Shown here one piece after another: positions 15,198 through 25,800 of a DNA stretch of 64,000 nucleotides. The translations under genes and the position numbers were made by a program. Below the pieces are notes generated by a model. The model saw only the letters and a list, made by a program, of their open reading frames with translations. It was not told the DNA's origin and ran no database searches. How positions within the stretch are numbered: the first letter of the stretch is position 1; every line of letters begins with the position of its first letter. Origin of the DNA: Apostichopus japonicus (lineage: Eukaryota; Echinodermata; Holothuroidea; Aspidochirotida; Stichopodidae); assembly GCF_037975245.1 (NCBI RefSeq), contig NC_092566.1:2296001-2360000 (forward strand). The letters run 5' to 3'.

Positions 15198-17752
15198 ACT
15201 GCAGTCAAATGGGTAAGCCAAGAAGGTATATATAGTTTGGGACGAACAATTTCAACGCAGCCATCCGAACCGGTGAATATAATTTGAGGATAAATTATAA
15301 GACATTAACCCTTACTTTGTCTCTTTTATAAAGTTTCACATCGCTTGCAACGCCCAATATGTTATCTCTTTTTGATATTCTTCAGTCCATCTTCAACAGG
15401 ATAATGATTACAGTAGATCGTGCACGGTTCTCGACGCACCCCAACCCTCGACTCATCTGAGGATGGAAAATGGTTTTGAATATGACAATGAAATCTTTGT
15501 TGAAGATGAAACATGAGTGATCATTCTTTGACGTTCTTGCATAATTGGGGCAGTAATGATGACTGTTAGAAGCTCACGTGATTCTATGAGAAATTAATCC
15601 CCGAGTCCGCCAATATGTAGTTCATACTTTCACGTATACTGTATAGTTCATGGAGGTAATAATTCAATGTCACCATATAGAGACGACGCACATACCTGGA
15701 GAGCTACATGGTTTGGTACATGACAATAGAACATGCATTCCTCTGCATGTCATGAACAGCATGTACCGTACAAAGTCTGACGTCATACCGACAAGACGAC
15801 ATGTCACCTTTAAGTGGTTATGACAATTGGGTAACAGTCTTCACGCTGATTTGTCGACCTCGTGGACTCCCTGATAGGATCCCTGTCCATATATCAACTG
15901 ATACATATATAGAAGCGATATAGGCTATAGGGTGATAATTGGATAACGGTGACGCTATTATGACGTCAAACGGCGTCACAATTGAAAAATAAAAATGAAT
16001 AAAGAGTAATCTCCCCGTATGCATTTTTTTTCAACTGAGATGGCGTTTTATGCAGGGTGCAGTGTAGAACAACACTTCGGTGTGTAGCAGCGCATTAGCA
16101 AGATTCGATTATTAATCTGCAGAATTTGAACGTGTATGTAGAAGGCCTGTATTTGGCGTCGTCGTTAACTCAAAAATGTAGTTTTAAAGATAATGAACAA
16201 AAATCAGTGACAGTAAGTTGTAAAGACTAACAAACGAGTAAGCGATATCAGGCCTGTATATATATACTGCATGCATAAACATAAGAAAGCGATCTGAAAT
16301 GATTATACAGCACAATATGAGTTTACGAAGGATATATGGATTCTTTATAAGGGGATTCTTGTGCATGATATCTGAAACTATTAAATGATATTATGTAACT
16401 CCAAAACGTATACATATATCACAGCGCGAAGCCCAAAAGTCCAGAATAGGAAGTCCTAAATCCGGTATAGTTTCTTGGGATGATGTCATGCTGAGTAGTA
16501 TAGAGAGTATTAAAACGGAAATAACTGGCCCGCACGACAGCGGGCAATAGCTTTTTTTTCGAGAAGAAATGCCGCCAACCCATGCAGACGAAGATGAAAG
16601 CATTAAGGGATGAAAATGACACAGCCATTTCCATGGTAACTAAGAAATCATTTCAACATATGTTAGGCACATGTACCGGTAAACTTTGTAACTATAATTC
16701 AGGCATGCCATACGGTACTGTGCATATCCACCCTTGAGTTACGGTATAGCCTAATACCTCCATATTTGCGCTTGCTCTCCAATAATACCGCGTAGATAAT
16801 ATTTGAAGTAAATTAAAGATGAAAATTGACGAAACTCCATATATTTTGCATTTTGTGACAGTTTTGTGAAAGCAATTAATTTGGTCGTTGATATATGTTA
16901 CTTTATCAAAACTACCTGCAGTATTTATCACATGCAATGTGCAAGTTGGAAGACTGTAGAATTTTTCCACTGTTACTTCAAATTTGTTGAAATGAAATTT
17001 TATTATGAGTACACATGGGGTGCGGGGGTGGCGGGGGCACGCAACATCGGGTTTTCGATAATCCGTTGAACCGTCTAAATGTTAAAAGTTTAACAGTCAA
17101 ATCTGATCCGGTTAATCATATTTTGGGGGATATTTTTAACAAGAGGGTCAGGGTTGACTCCCCTCCTCTACCCCTCCCCTCCGTGGACACCCATGACTAT
17201 GTTCAAGCTGTACAACTACATTATATGTGAACTTGGTTTGGAATTGTATCGCAAAACTAAGGAATCTGCTTCAAGTGAACGGATACTGCATGGGATTGAT
17301 AAATTAATGACAAAAGTACACTGAACCTTAACGTGTTAGGTTCACGAGCCTATTCATAAATCCTCCTACACCAATCATTGACGCTCCTGTCGTATTTTCC
17401 TCTTGACTTGCAAAGGGCCGTGACTCTAGTGGAATGGAAAAGGGGTGAAAAGTCGATATATTTACGCAAACAAAATTTACGTGGGAATAGAAAATCCGCG
17501 CCGTCGGGCAAATTATGTTAAGATAATCCTCCCGCGCAAGTGTTGAAAACGTCCAGTATTCAAACATTTATAAATCTTGATGTGGAATTTAGAATTTTGA
17601 CAGACGTTATGTGTTGTGGTGTCTTTTGTTCTTCTTTTTTATGTTCGTGGGGGGGGGGGGGGAGGTGGTGGAAGGGCAATATTACCGACTTGTTAAGTTG
17701 GGTTGATAACTGTAGAACCAGCAATCTCGTCAGATTTTACCAAAGAGCTTAG

Positions 17753-17756
<4 letters not shown>
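14495..17756. other. Intergenic, no gene recognised
   Basis: Apart from the (TA)n tract at 15116, it holds only short unsupported frames, a pyrimidine stretch near 17160 and a 14-G run at 17649-17662. Confidence 0.6.
15116..15192. repeat. (TA)n microsatellite
   Basis: This is an uninterrupted run of about 38 TA units that begins after AGGGG and ends at TTTATAAC. No coding sign is nearby. Confidence 0.97.

Positions 17757-17793
<37 letters not shown>
17757..17793. repeat. (TA)n microsatellite, left of palindrome
   Basis: This run of about 18 TA units leads directly into the left arm of the perfect palindrome at 17788. Confidence 0.95.
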
Positions 17794-17797
<4 letters not shown>

Positions 17798-17975
17798 ATA
17801 CTAGATGAGACTAGTGGAACACTAGTAGTTGTTACTCGGAGTTTCACGCGTTATAGCGATCTTCAGACAACTGCAGTTGTCTGAACTGTCAGTTGTCTGA
17901 AGATCGCTATAACGCGTGAAACTCCGAGTAACAACTACTAGTGTTCCACTAGTCTCATCTAGTATCAACATATAT
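17788..17975. repeat. Perfect palindrome, 86-bp arms with 16-nt spacer (foldback element candidate)
   Basis: The left arm at 17788-17873 is the exact reverse complement of 17890-17975. I checked every ten-base block and found no mismatch. The spacer (17874-17889) overlaps a second small palindrome centred near 17875. (TA)n tracts lie on the left side (17757-17793) and, after 57 bp, on the right side (18033-18082). Perfect arms mean a recent origin or active correction. A MITE or foldback element inserted into a TA tract is the likely explanation. An assembly artefact is the main alternative. Confidence 0.93.
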
Positions 17976-18029
17976 TACGCTCTGTCCAATGGACATAGAG
18001 CACTCTGCGCCAAGATAGACGCCAACCTA

Positions 18030-18032
<3 letters not shown>

Positions 18033-18082
<50 letters not shown>
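18033..18082. repeat. (TA)n microsatellite, right of palindrome
   Basis: This run of 25 TA units ends at CATAAAC. The 57 bp between it and the palindrome include a small imperfect hairpin (about 17978-18001). Confidence 0.96.
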
Positions 18083-18086
<4 letters not shown>

Positions 18087-19680
18087 AACTTTGTGGATAG
18101 TTCTGTACGAACAATAAATTGCAATTGCAAAAAAAGGCAATTATAGCTTTTGTAAGGGTTAACTTTTTACTGATATTTAATGGTAATGACAACTTCCGCT
18201 CAGATTGACTACATACAGTATTACACGGTATATTAATGCAGTGAATAGCCATGGAACGCCGAATGTCAAGATAATACGTTCACCGGGTGCAGATCATTAA
18301 TCATGATACATGCATGGGCAGATACCGCTTAGCAAACGTTCCCCAATTACAGCATGCGTGCGGTGCATTTGTACAGAAAAATTGATCCAACATGATATGT
18401 TTAAGTGCATCCTGCCTGTCTGACACTTTGGCCTTAAACACGTGAATGGGATTTATTGAGAAAGAAACAAAAGGGCACAACAGGGGGTGTCCTGCATCGG
18501 TTACTAACTTCTGGTTTTGGGTGTAAAAGAGTGCAAGTAAAGGTCAAAGCGATGACATTTCTCATGGTGAAGTGTATTCCGGGAAGCAGAGGCGCCACTG
18601 ACCCGAGGATTTAGCTCTAGTCGCGCCATTATCCCGCTCAAGGGTAGAAACAACTAATAAATTACATATACAGTCAAGTTCGTGATGAATTAACAGCGGT
18701 CCACACTTTGGGGGATCACAGAAGTCAAATTTGTAAAAACAAACAAAGTGTGGGTCAGTCGAGCGGTTTTAACGGTATTGATTCCAATAAAGATTTTTAC
18801 AATACTGCCAGTCCGTCAAGCTATACCAACTACACGCATTACCGCTACGAGTTATGATAACTTATCACTACACACGAATAGTGTGCTAACGTGGAGTCCG
18901 TATACGTAACACATGAATCTGGTTTTGTCCATTATACGGAATTTTAAAGGTCATTGACCTGGATAGAAAACACAATCTACCCCCTACCCCACGCCCCACC
19001 CTTTGTTGGCCCACTATGTCTTTATCTAACAATAGACCTTCACCACGATGTATTCATTGGTCTTTAAATGGCAATTGTCCCCACCCCCCTCCCCATCTCG
19101 ACCCCATCAATTATGAAAAGGTTGCTGTCTTTCTCCCCAAGTTGTCCTTAAAACGACAATATGAAAAAACAGTTTTTTTTTTCAAAAGAATAGTATATAA
19201 TGGCTAATATGGAATCCTTTACTTACGGTATACCGTGGTATACCAAATACCATGGACAGTGCCTATATATAGCCTGTAGATATATCGTAAGTCTCTGTTT
19301 TTATTTTGATAGTCAATATTGGTTGGTTATTTCTCTTACCATTTCGTAATATTTATTTCTGCTTGTCAGCATACGGGATGAATTGGCTAATTTATCTTCG
19401 TCAAAAGCCGTCATGCTTCAAGACAGACTCTCCCTTGTATTAGATATTTTCTTAGAAGTGAGAGCAAAATATGGAACAAAATTAGTTTTATGATTGTGAG
19501 GTATAATAAGTGGTCAAAAGCTAATAAACGTTGGGGGCAAATTCGTGACTTGTTATGTACCACTCTCCATCTCTCTGTCTCTTTCTCTCATTTAATTGTA
19601 TGACTATGTACAGATGTGTATTATTTTACCATCTTGAGGGCATATTAGTATGGAACGCCATCTTAACATTTAATCGTGAA
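18083..19680. other. Intergenic, nothing recognised
   Basis: No open frame over 65 codons and no repeat structure beyond short C-rich runs near 18985 and 19085. Confidence 0.6.
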
Positions 19681-20032
19681 TTAAAGATATCTTCAATTTA
19701 ATTCGAGATATCTGCAATTAATTTCAGATATCTCGAATTAAATTGAAGATATCATGAATGATTTCAGATATCTTTAATTCAATTTGAGCATATCAGAAAT
19801 TGAATTTTCGATATCTTGAACTTCACTCAAGATATCTCAAATTGAGTGTATGATATCAAGAAATTACTTAAAAATATCCAGAAGGAAAAGGTTATTTAAG
19901 ATATCTCGAATTGAATTCAAGAGATATAAAATTGAGTTTATGTTATCAAGAAAAAGATATCCTTTAATTATTGATATCTGGAAATGAATTCGAGATATCT
20001 GAAAATGAATTAGACATATCTTAAATTATTAA
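19681..20032. repeat. GATATC/AATT degenerate tandem repeat
   Basis: About 350 bp in which GATATC recurs about a dozen times at spacings near 25 bp, with AATT-containing spacers between. Many units read AGATATCT followed by an AATTNAATT-like spacer. Units are in both orientations because the core is itself palindromic. One further GATATC follows at about 20088. It looks like a diverged satellite or a small foldback array. Confidence 0.8.
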
Positions 20033-22063
20033 ATAAATGTTAGAATAATTAGGCCATATCATTTTAGCTATGATTTTTCATCCCCTGATATCTCGTGAAC
20101 TGAATGTCGTCTTGCATGCCGTCTCGTTTTACGTATAGATACTGTGGGTGCGATTATTTGGTGTACTGACGTAGGCCTACTGTTTCCATATAATGTTAAC
20201 ATGTGGTAGCCGATTTAATTTCTGTTTCTCACGTCAATCTTTTAGTGTGGGTTATAGCCCTAATTTAAAAATAAAATTATATAGCTCAGTATACAACTTT
20301 AAATATGAAGGCGTAAGAAAATATTTTATTATTCATACTCATATATAAGTTTCTTATAGCCGTCAATCATACAAACCGAGAATAGATTTTTTTTTTGTGA
20401 TTGCTAATGACATGTTACAGATTCAGGTTCACGACGGGATGTCCCGCTCATACCCCTCAAACGACTTCCTCTTCGGTAGAACGATATTTCCGCGTGGAAT
20501 ATAAACAATTTGACATGAGACATTTGCCTTGACACGCATGTATACATGGCACCATTAACATGAGCAAAAACAAATCGAAATATGTAAAACACAATGACTT
20601 TTGATAATATCTCAAGAGGAAACAGCTATTGCTAAGCATCACAGAGAAAACAGTTAAAACATATTATGAAAATATACTTTATAACTAATTATGTGATAAA
20701 AACGCGTACGGGTATTTTACGAAGTCGACATACCATGGTACTGACGGCCGGTCAGAATGTCCTGTGAATATATAGGTTAACAAAAGACGGAAGTCTCATT
20801 GGATCATGCTATGTCTGATGGAGGGTCCACGTCATGAGAGTTGAGATATCCTTTTAACTTTTATGCGGGCCTGTACCCAAACTGGGACAACCCCCCCCCC
20901 CCCCGCATCAATGCCATTTTGCATCGTGTTTGCAAAAACTTCACAAGTTATATGTCACGAGTATTGTGCCCTGCTCAATTTGTTGGCGCCCTCCTTCATA
21001 ATGCATGCCGGGCTACGGGTCTTTCTTGGGTGACCGTTATTCTAGTGCAAATTTAGCCGATTTGATTTCTTAACACACAACCTATAAGTTTGTTAGCCTA
21101 GGTTAAGTTATATGTAAAGTTTCAAACCGTATTGGCTGGGGGCAGGGAGGGGGGGGGGAGGGGTTGAGGGCTGAAGTGAAGGGAAAAAAAACATTCAACA
21201 GCTGGATTGAAGATTGCTAGGTTCCCGAGCCGACTTTTCATTTCTCTTTTAAATCCAGTCTAGCTTAATTAAGTTTGGTATATGTAAAGCAGCGGTACCT
21301 TGTTGTATAGCTCACAAAGCCTCACAGCATCAGAAAAGAAAAAAACAATATTTCGATTAATGTTTGACAAACCAAATTTTCGTTTGTGTACTCTATTCAC
21401 CGAGACCTCAGCATCCGAATGCAAGGTTACACTTACATAAACGGGAAAATGTACACAATTATTGTTTGTGTTTAACCCAACAATTTAGAGCTCAAAGTAT
21501 CATATGTCTAATTTCTGATTTGTTGCTTATTTCAGATCCTCGAAATTGGAAGACAACTGTTTTATCCCAAGTTTGTATCCGTGAAAGAGCTGTTAATGGA
21601 TATCAATCATCTTGAACAGCGCCAGCTATTTAAGAAAGTGTGACGAAGGAACTCTAACCAAACTATAAAAGATAAAATGAATTAAAAATTGCGTATTTCA
21701 AAAAAGAAGGTTATATAACTTCAAAAGCCATTCTCTGCACGCCGTGAATGTTTTATATATTTTTTTTAATTTTATCGCAAAAAAGTATGACTAACCTAAA
21801 TAATAAATACAACCCAACTTAGCGTTTGACGGGACTACCTATAAAACTAAACAAATAAACAATAATACCATATTCTATTTACACCCCGGAAGCCGTAGAA
21901 CATGTCCGCTTAAAGAAGTAGATCATCTACGAGGTATTATTTCGAGTAAGGAAGAATGAAGGAAACAAGATAAACGAATGATTATGGAACAGTGGTGGAA
22001 CGGTTAGAGCAGTATACGCAACCAGTAAATGATCCATACAGAAGTTTAACTTTTGTCTACGCG
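20033..22063. other. Intergenic, upstream of the collagen-domain gene
   Basis: A 14-C run is at 20891-20904 and a G-rich stretch near 21140. At 21993-22003, TGGTGGAACGG fits the pol III A-box consensus, followed by tRNA-like text, but no B box was found. It may be a SINE fragment. Confidence 0.5.
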
Positions 22064-22525
22064 CTTGCGTAGAAATAAAGCCCCGCCTCCTTTTTTTTTA
22101 TCAGACAGCTACATCAAGTTGCCACATCCGACTGCTATTTCTTTTTAATAGAACCAATAAAAGCAATCTGATTTTAATACGACTACATAACACGGAATAT
22201 TAACTTAAAAGCCAAAAATATTCAGAATGGTCTCTCATACAAATCTGAACAGTGCGAAAATATTTGAGTGCGGGGCGGGGCTTAAAGTTTCTCGATACGG
22301 TACGCAAGACAAGACCAACGTGCTTGAGTAGACACCGTGCTCTTGTGTTGTGATAAGTGCATTCTGTTCATGGTTACGTGCACATTGCAGTCATCTCCTA
22401 GCACAGCTGAAAATAATCTCTGCTCTGTTGTAGAATGTTGGAATACTAACGGCGATATAACATAACGGCTTGATTTTATATTATAATATCCGTCATTTTG
22501 TTAGCCTTCAGTTTTAGCGACAATC
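22064..22525 (+). promoter_or_regulatory. Probable promoter/5' leader region of the collagen-domain gene
   Basis: This is the 460 bp before the start codon. It has two GC-box-like sites in opposite orientation: gccccgcctcc at 22080-22090 and ggggcgggg at 22272-22280. CpG is a little more frequent than in the nearby AT-rich DNA. A 6-bp inverted repeat with a 4-nt loop lies at 22057-22072. I see no clear TATA box and cannot place the transcription start. The two GC boxes lie inside a longer imperfect inverted repeat (see findings), so the alternative is a small mobile element. Confidence 0.35.
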
Positions 22526-22819
22526 ATGTCGCCCATACTTTACAAAGGAGAGATGGGCAAGGATTATTTAGGGGATAGTGAACAATGTACCCGTGTGGAA
22601 AAGAAGAACTCTTGGTCATGTTGCTTTGGGATTGTTCTTGTCGTTTGGGGATTGTTATTAACGACGTTATGTTGTTTCATTTCTCTCTATACATCAGACT
22701 TGTATTTGAAATATAATAATTTGCAGTTGCAGATATCAGAAATTAAATCAGGACAGTTGAGAACAGATCCAACATCTTTAAATATTTATGATGGAAAACT
22801 TGCGGAAATATCAGAACGG
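22526..22819 (+). CDS. Exon 1: cytoplasmic tail, transmembrane helix, start of coiled-coil stalk
   Basis: This exon is 294 nt (98 codons) and ends in phase 0 at a GTAAGG donor (22820). The start is the ATG at 22526: A at -3 is favourable, and an in-frame TAG at 22502-22504 blocks any longer protein on the same exon. A second in-frame Met (residue 10) is less likely. Residues 33-55 form one hydrophobic helix (FGIVLVVWGLLL and onward), with Cys32 and Cys33 at the inner edge and Cys49 and Cys50 inside, so lipid modification is possible. Residues 59-73 have heptad spacing (L59, Y63, L66, I70, I73). A second heptad run starts at L92 and I95 and continues into exon 2. There is no N-terminal signal peptide, so the helix is taken as a signal anchor. 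Confidence 0.85.
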
Positions 22820-25800
22820 GTAAGGACAAAAGGATGAATGAGGTCTAGCATCTAGGCAATGTACAATGGCACCGGCCATAGTGTTACTGTTAGGCATATT
22901 CTACATCTATGATCTATAGTCAGACCCAGGGCCTAGGCTATACGCTAATTAGGCTTGTTAATTTAGTCCAGTACAGTAGGTAGCCTAACAGAAACATGCA
23001 GGATTTAAACGTTAGGTAGGTCTAGGCTAGTGCAATGTTTAAGAAGGCCTTAGAAGGGTTCACATTTGTTTTCGCTATGATCGGCCCAGTGAGCTCTTCA
23101 CGTTGGACATGACATTGACAGCAACAATATGGCCTTCATAACTTTGGGATTCAATGACGACCAAGTTGAATCAGAGGAAGGTCCATTGTTCTCTGTTTGT
23201 GGGCCCTTATATTTTACTAAGTAACTGTTGAGCCTAACGATAGTTAATTGTACTGGCTTTGCATGGCCAAAATGTAATTGTTTGTGTAATTTTATTAATA
23301 ACAAGCTGATCTAAAATGTAATTATTATTTGCATTAAGAAACATTGCAACTTGTTGAAAGCTACTTTGGCTGCAATAGCCAGGGATACACCTTTGGGGAT
23401 TGCTAAATCTGCCATGCGATGCCATATATTTATCAGAATGACTGTAGGTCTAAGCAATTCAAGATATTACACACAGTAAACATTAAATACAAATTACCTT
23501 CATTACCTAGTGCGTATTTTGCGCAATTTGATAATCGTCTTTGACCTTATTAGGCGTCTATGCTTATAGGAAGTTTCATAAACTATTTACGCAGTTCCTG
23601 CCATATTGGCGGCAAAGTTATTGAGATATATAGGGGATTCCACACAATAGTCTGGGAGTTTGAAATTTGACACAGTTCTTTGATGCAGACGAAAGCAATC
23701 AAGGTTCTATTGGTTTCCCCTTTTATCATTTGATCTGTTAATAGGGTAGCTTGTATTGCTTTGAAGACTGCTGCGAAATCCATTAAACTTTGATGTGGTT
23801 CCGATTGGGAATAATCAAAGGAAGCTCAAGTATGCACGATTGGAAAGATCGAATGTTATCAGCGTGCTTCATATTCTCTGGTCTATTATGATTTCGAACA
23901 GATTTTGATAAAACACAGAAGTTTTTCAATAGAACAAAATATTGCTTTTTGAACTTGTTTCATAGCAAATCCCCACCAAAAAAAAAGAATAGAAACGTTT
24001 TTTGAATTTAATGAGAAAGTGAAAGTCACAAAATTGTAAAAAACAGGAAACAATAATGAATGTTTGTAGGGTGTATTTCACTTGGGGAGAGAGGACAAAG
24101 TCTGCATGATGAATACAATAAGCGACAAACAATAACTTCATTGTTCATATTTATTGTAGAGCTTGTTTTGGTAGGTCCTCTTTCCTTGAGAGATTACGGA
24201 AAGTCCAAAACCATTAGGTATTAATCACACTGAGATCGCAAGTGATTCTGTTATTCTGCTATATTGTTTAACAAAATGAATGCTTTCTAGAGTGTAATTA
24301 AAGATGACATTAAAATATATTAATGTTGTCGCCCAAATATCTTTTCATAAACTGTTAATGATATAAAGCCAACAGTCAAAATTTAATCGAACATCTTCAA
24401 AACGATTGGAACTCTTTATCACCACCACTTGAATGAAACCTGACAAGGTGTGCGTGTGCTACCGTACTTTAATACTAAGTATGTGATATTACTATAAATA
24501 TTGAAAATTTTACCCAAAATCATACAAGAAGCTGCTGTAAATGTTTCAGTTTACAAAGAATTTATCCAAGTAATGAAACTTGATAAAACCGACTGGATAG
24601 AATTTTCTACAAACTTGCTCCATTTGGCCTGAGCTGAAATAATGTACTATGTGTAACTTGAGTTTCAAACTATTTCTGGTTTTCCTATGAAAAAAAAGAA
24701 GCAAAGAAAACAATATCATATGCCATCGTCCTCATTTGTTTTGTCCATGACCTTTGCATTTGGGGTCATCTACATATATATGTCTCTGATTGTTTCACCA
24801 AGTTTCAACAGGAAACATGCCCTTGCGATGAATCGTGTCCTATTGTGTGGATATATTAACAGGAAGGATATGTTCCCTTTTCATGTCACCCTCCTCATCC
24901 TGCCTCCATCATGTTACTAAATTTTTAACTTATCACTTTGTATATATACGAAAACAAGATAAAATTGACCTGAAATTGTTGTTTACAAAAAGATCCAGTA
25001 AATTACATGGATCCTCCTAGATCACGAAAAGATCAAATTTATGAGTGCCAAATTTAAATTATAAACTTTAAAGTACTGCCCTGACCTGCTGATGTAGGAG
25101 GGGGTTAGGGGGGGGGGAGGTGGGAATTACACCATTCACTTTCTCAAATGATCTAAAAACTTGTAAACTTTGTATGCTTTTTAAATATGTAATTGTGGTA
25201 TGTGAAGTAATATATATCGAATATGAATTAATAATTAAGAGACAAGGTGGACTACTGATTCAGTTGAAGAAATAATCTCAGCGATTTTGTTTCACATATC
25301 TATCTCTTTGTAACTTTGTTGTTGCATTTTTTACTCAAAAATAGGAATCATTAGAACAGTGTACCATTTGCTACTATATCAGTGTGATCTGAAATTGAAG
25401 GCTAAATAAATTCACAATGTAGATAATTAATTTGTACATTTAACATGAAAAAGCAATATAATTATTGTATGTTGCGATGATGTCAATTAATCTAATCCCC
25501 AAATTGGTGATAAATGTAAATTCAAATATTTTGAAAATTTATGAAGAAAGCTTTTAACAACTCTTTTGACCATTTCAATGTATTGCTTCGTGAATCAATC
25601 CGTGACTGTTTTCTCAAATGTTCTATATTTCCAACAGCTGAGGGAACTGGACCTTGAAAGAAGAGAGAGGCGGGCAGTCGATGGAGCCGTTGATGGGGCT
25701 GTTGATGGGTGCATATGTTCCCCAGGTATGCCCTCCTCTTAACCTACTTCAATTACTGTCCTCTTCCTCTGAAAACTACAGTTAATTTGTTATCATTTTC

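Noticed and set aside
17916-18252. Frames with Ile-Tyr repeats
   Set aside because: They read through the (TA)n tract.
21993-22035. tRNA gene candidate with A box TGGTGGAACGG
   Set aside because: No B box and no cloverleaf; at most a SINE fragment.
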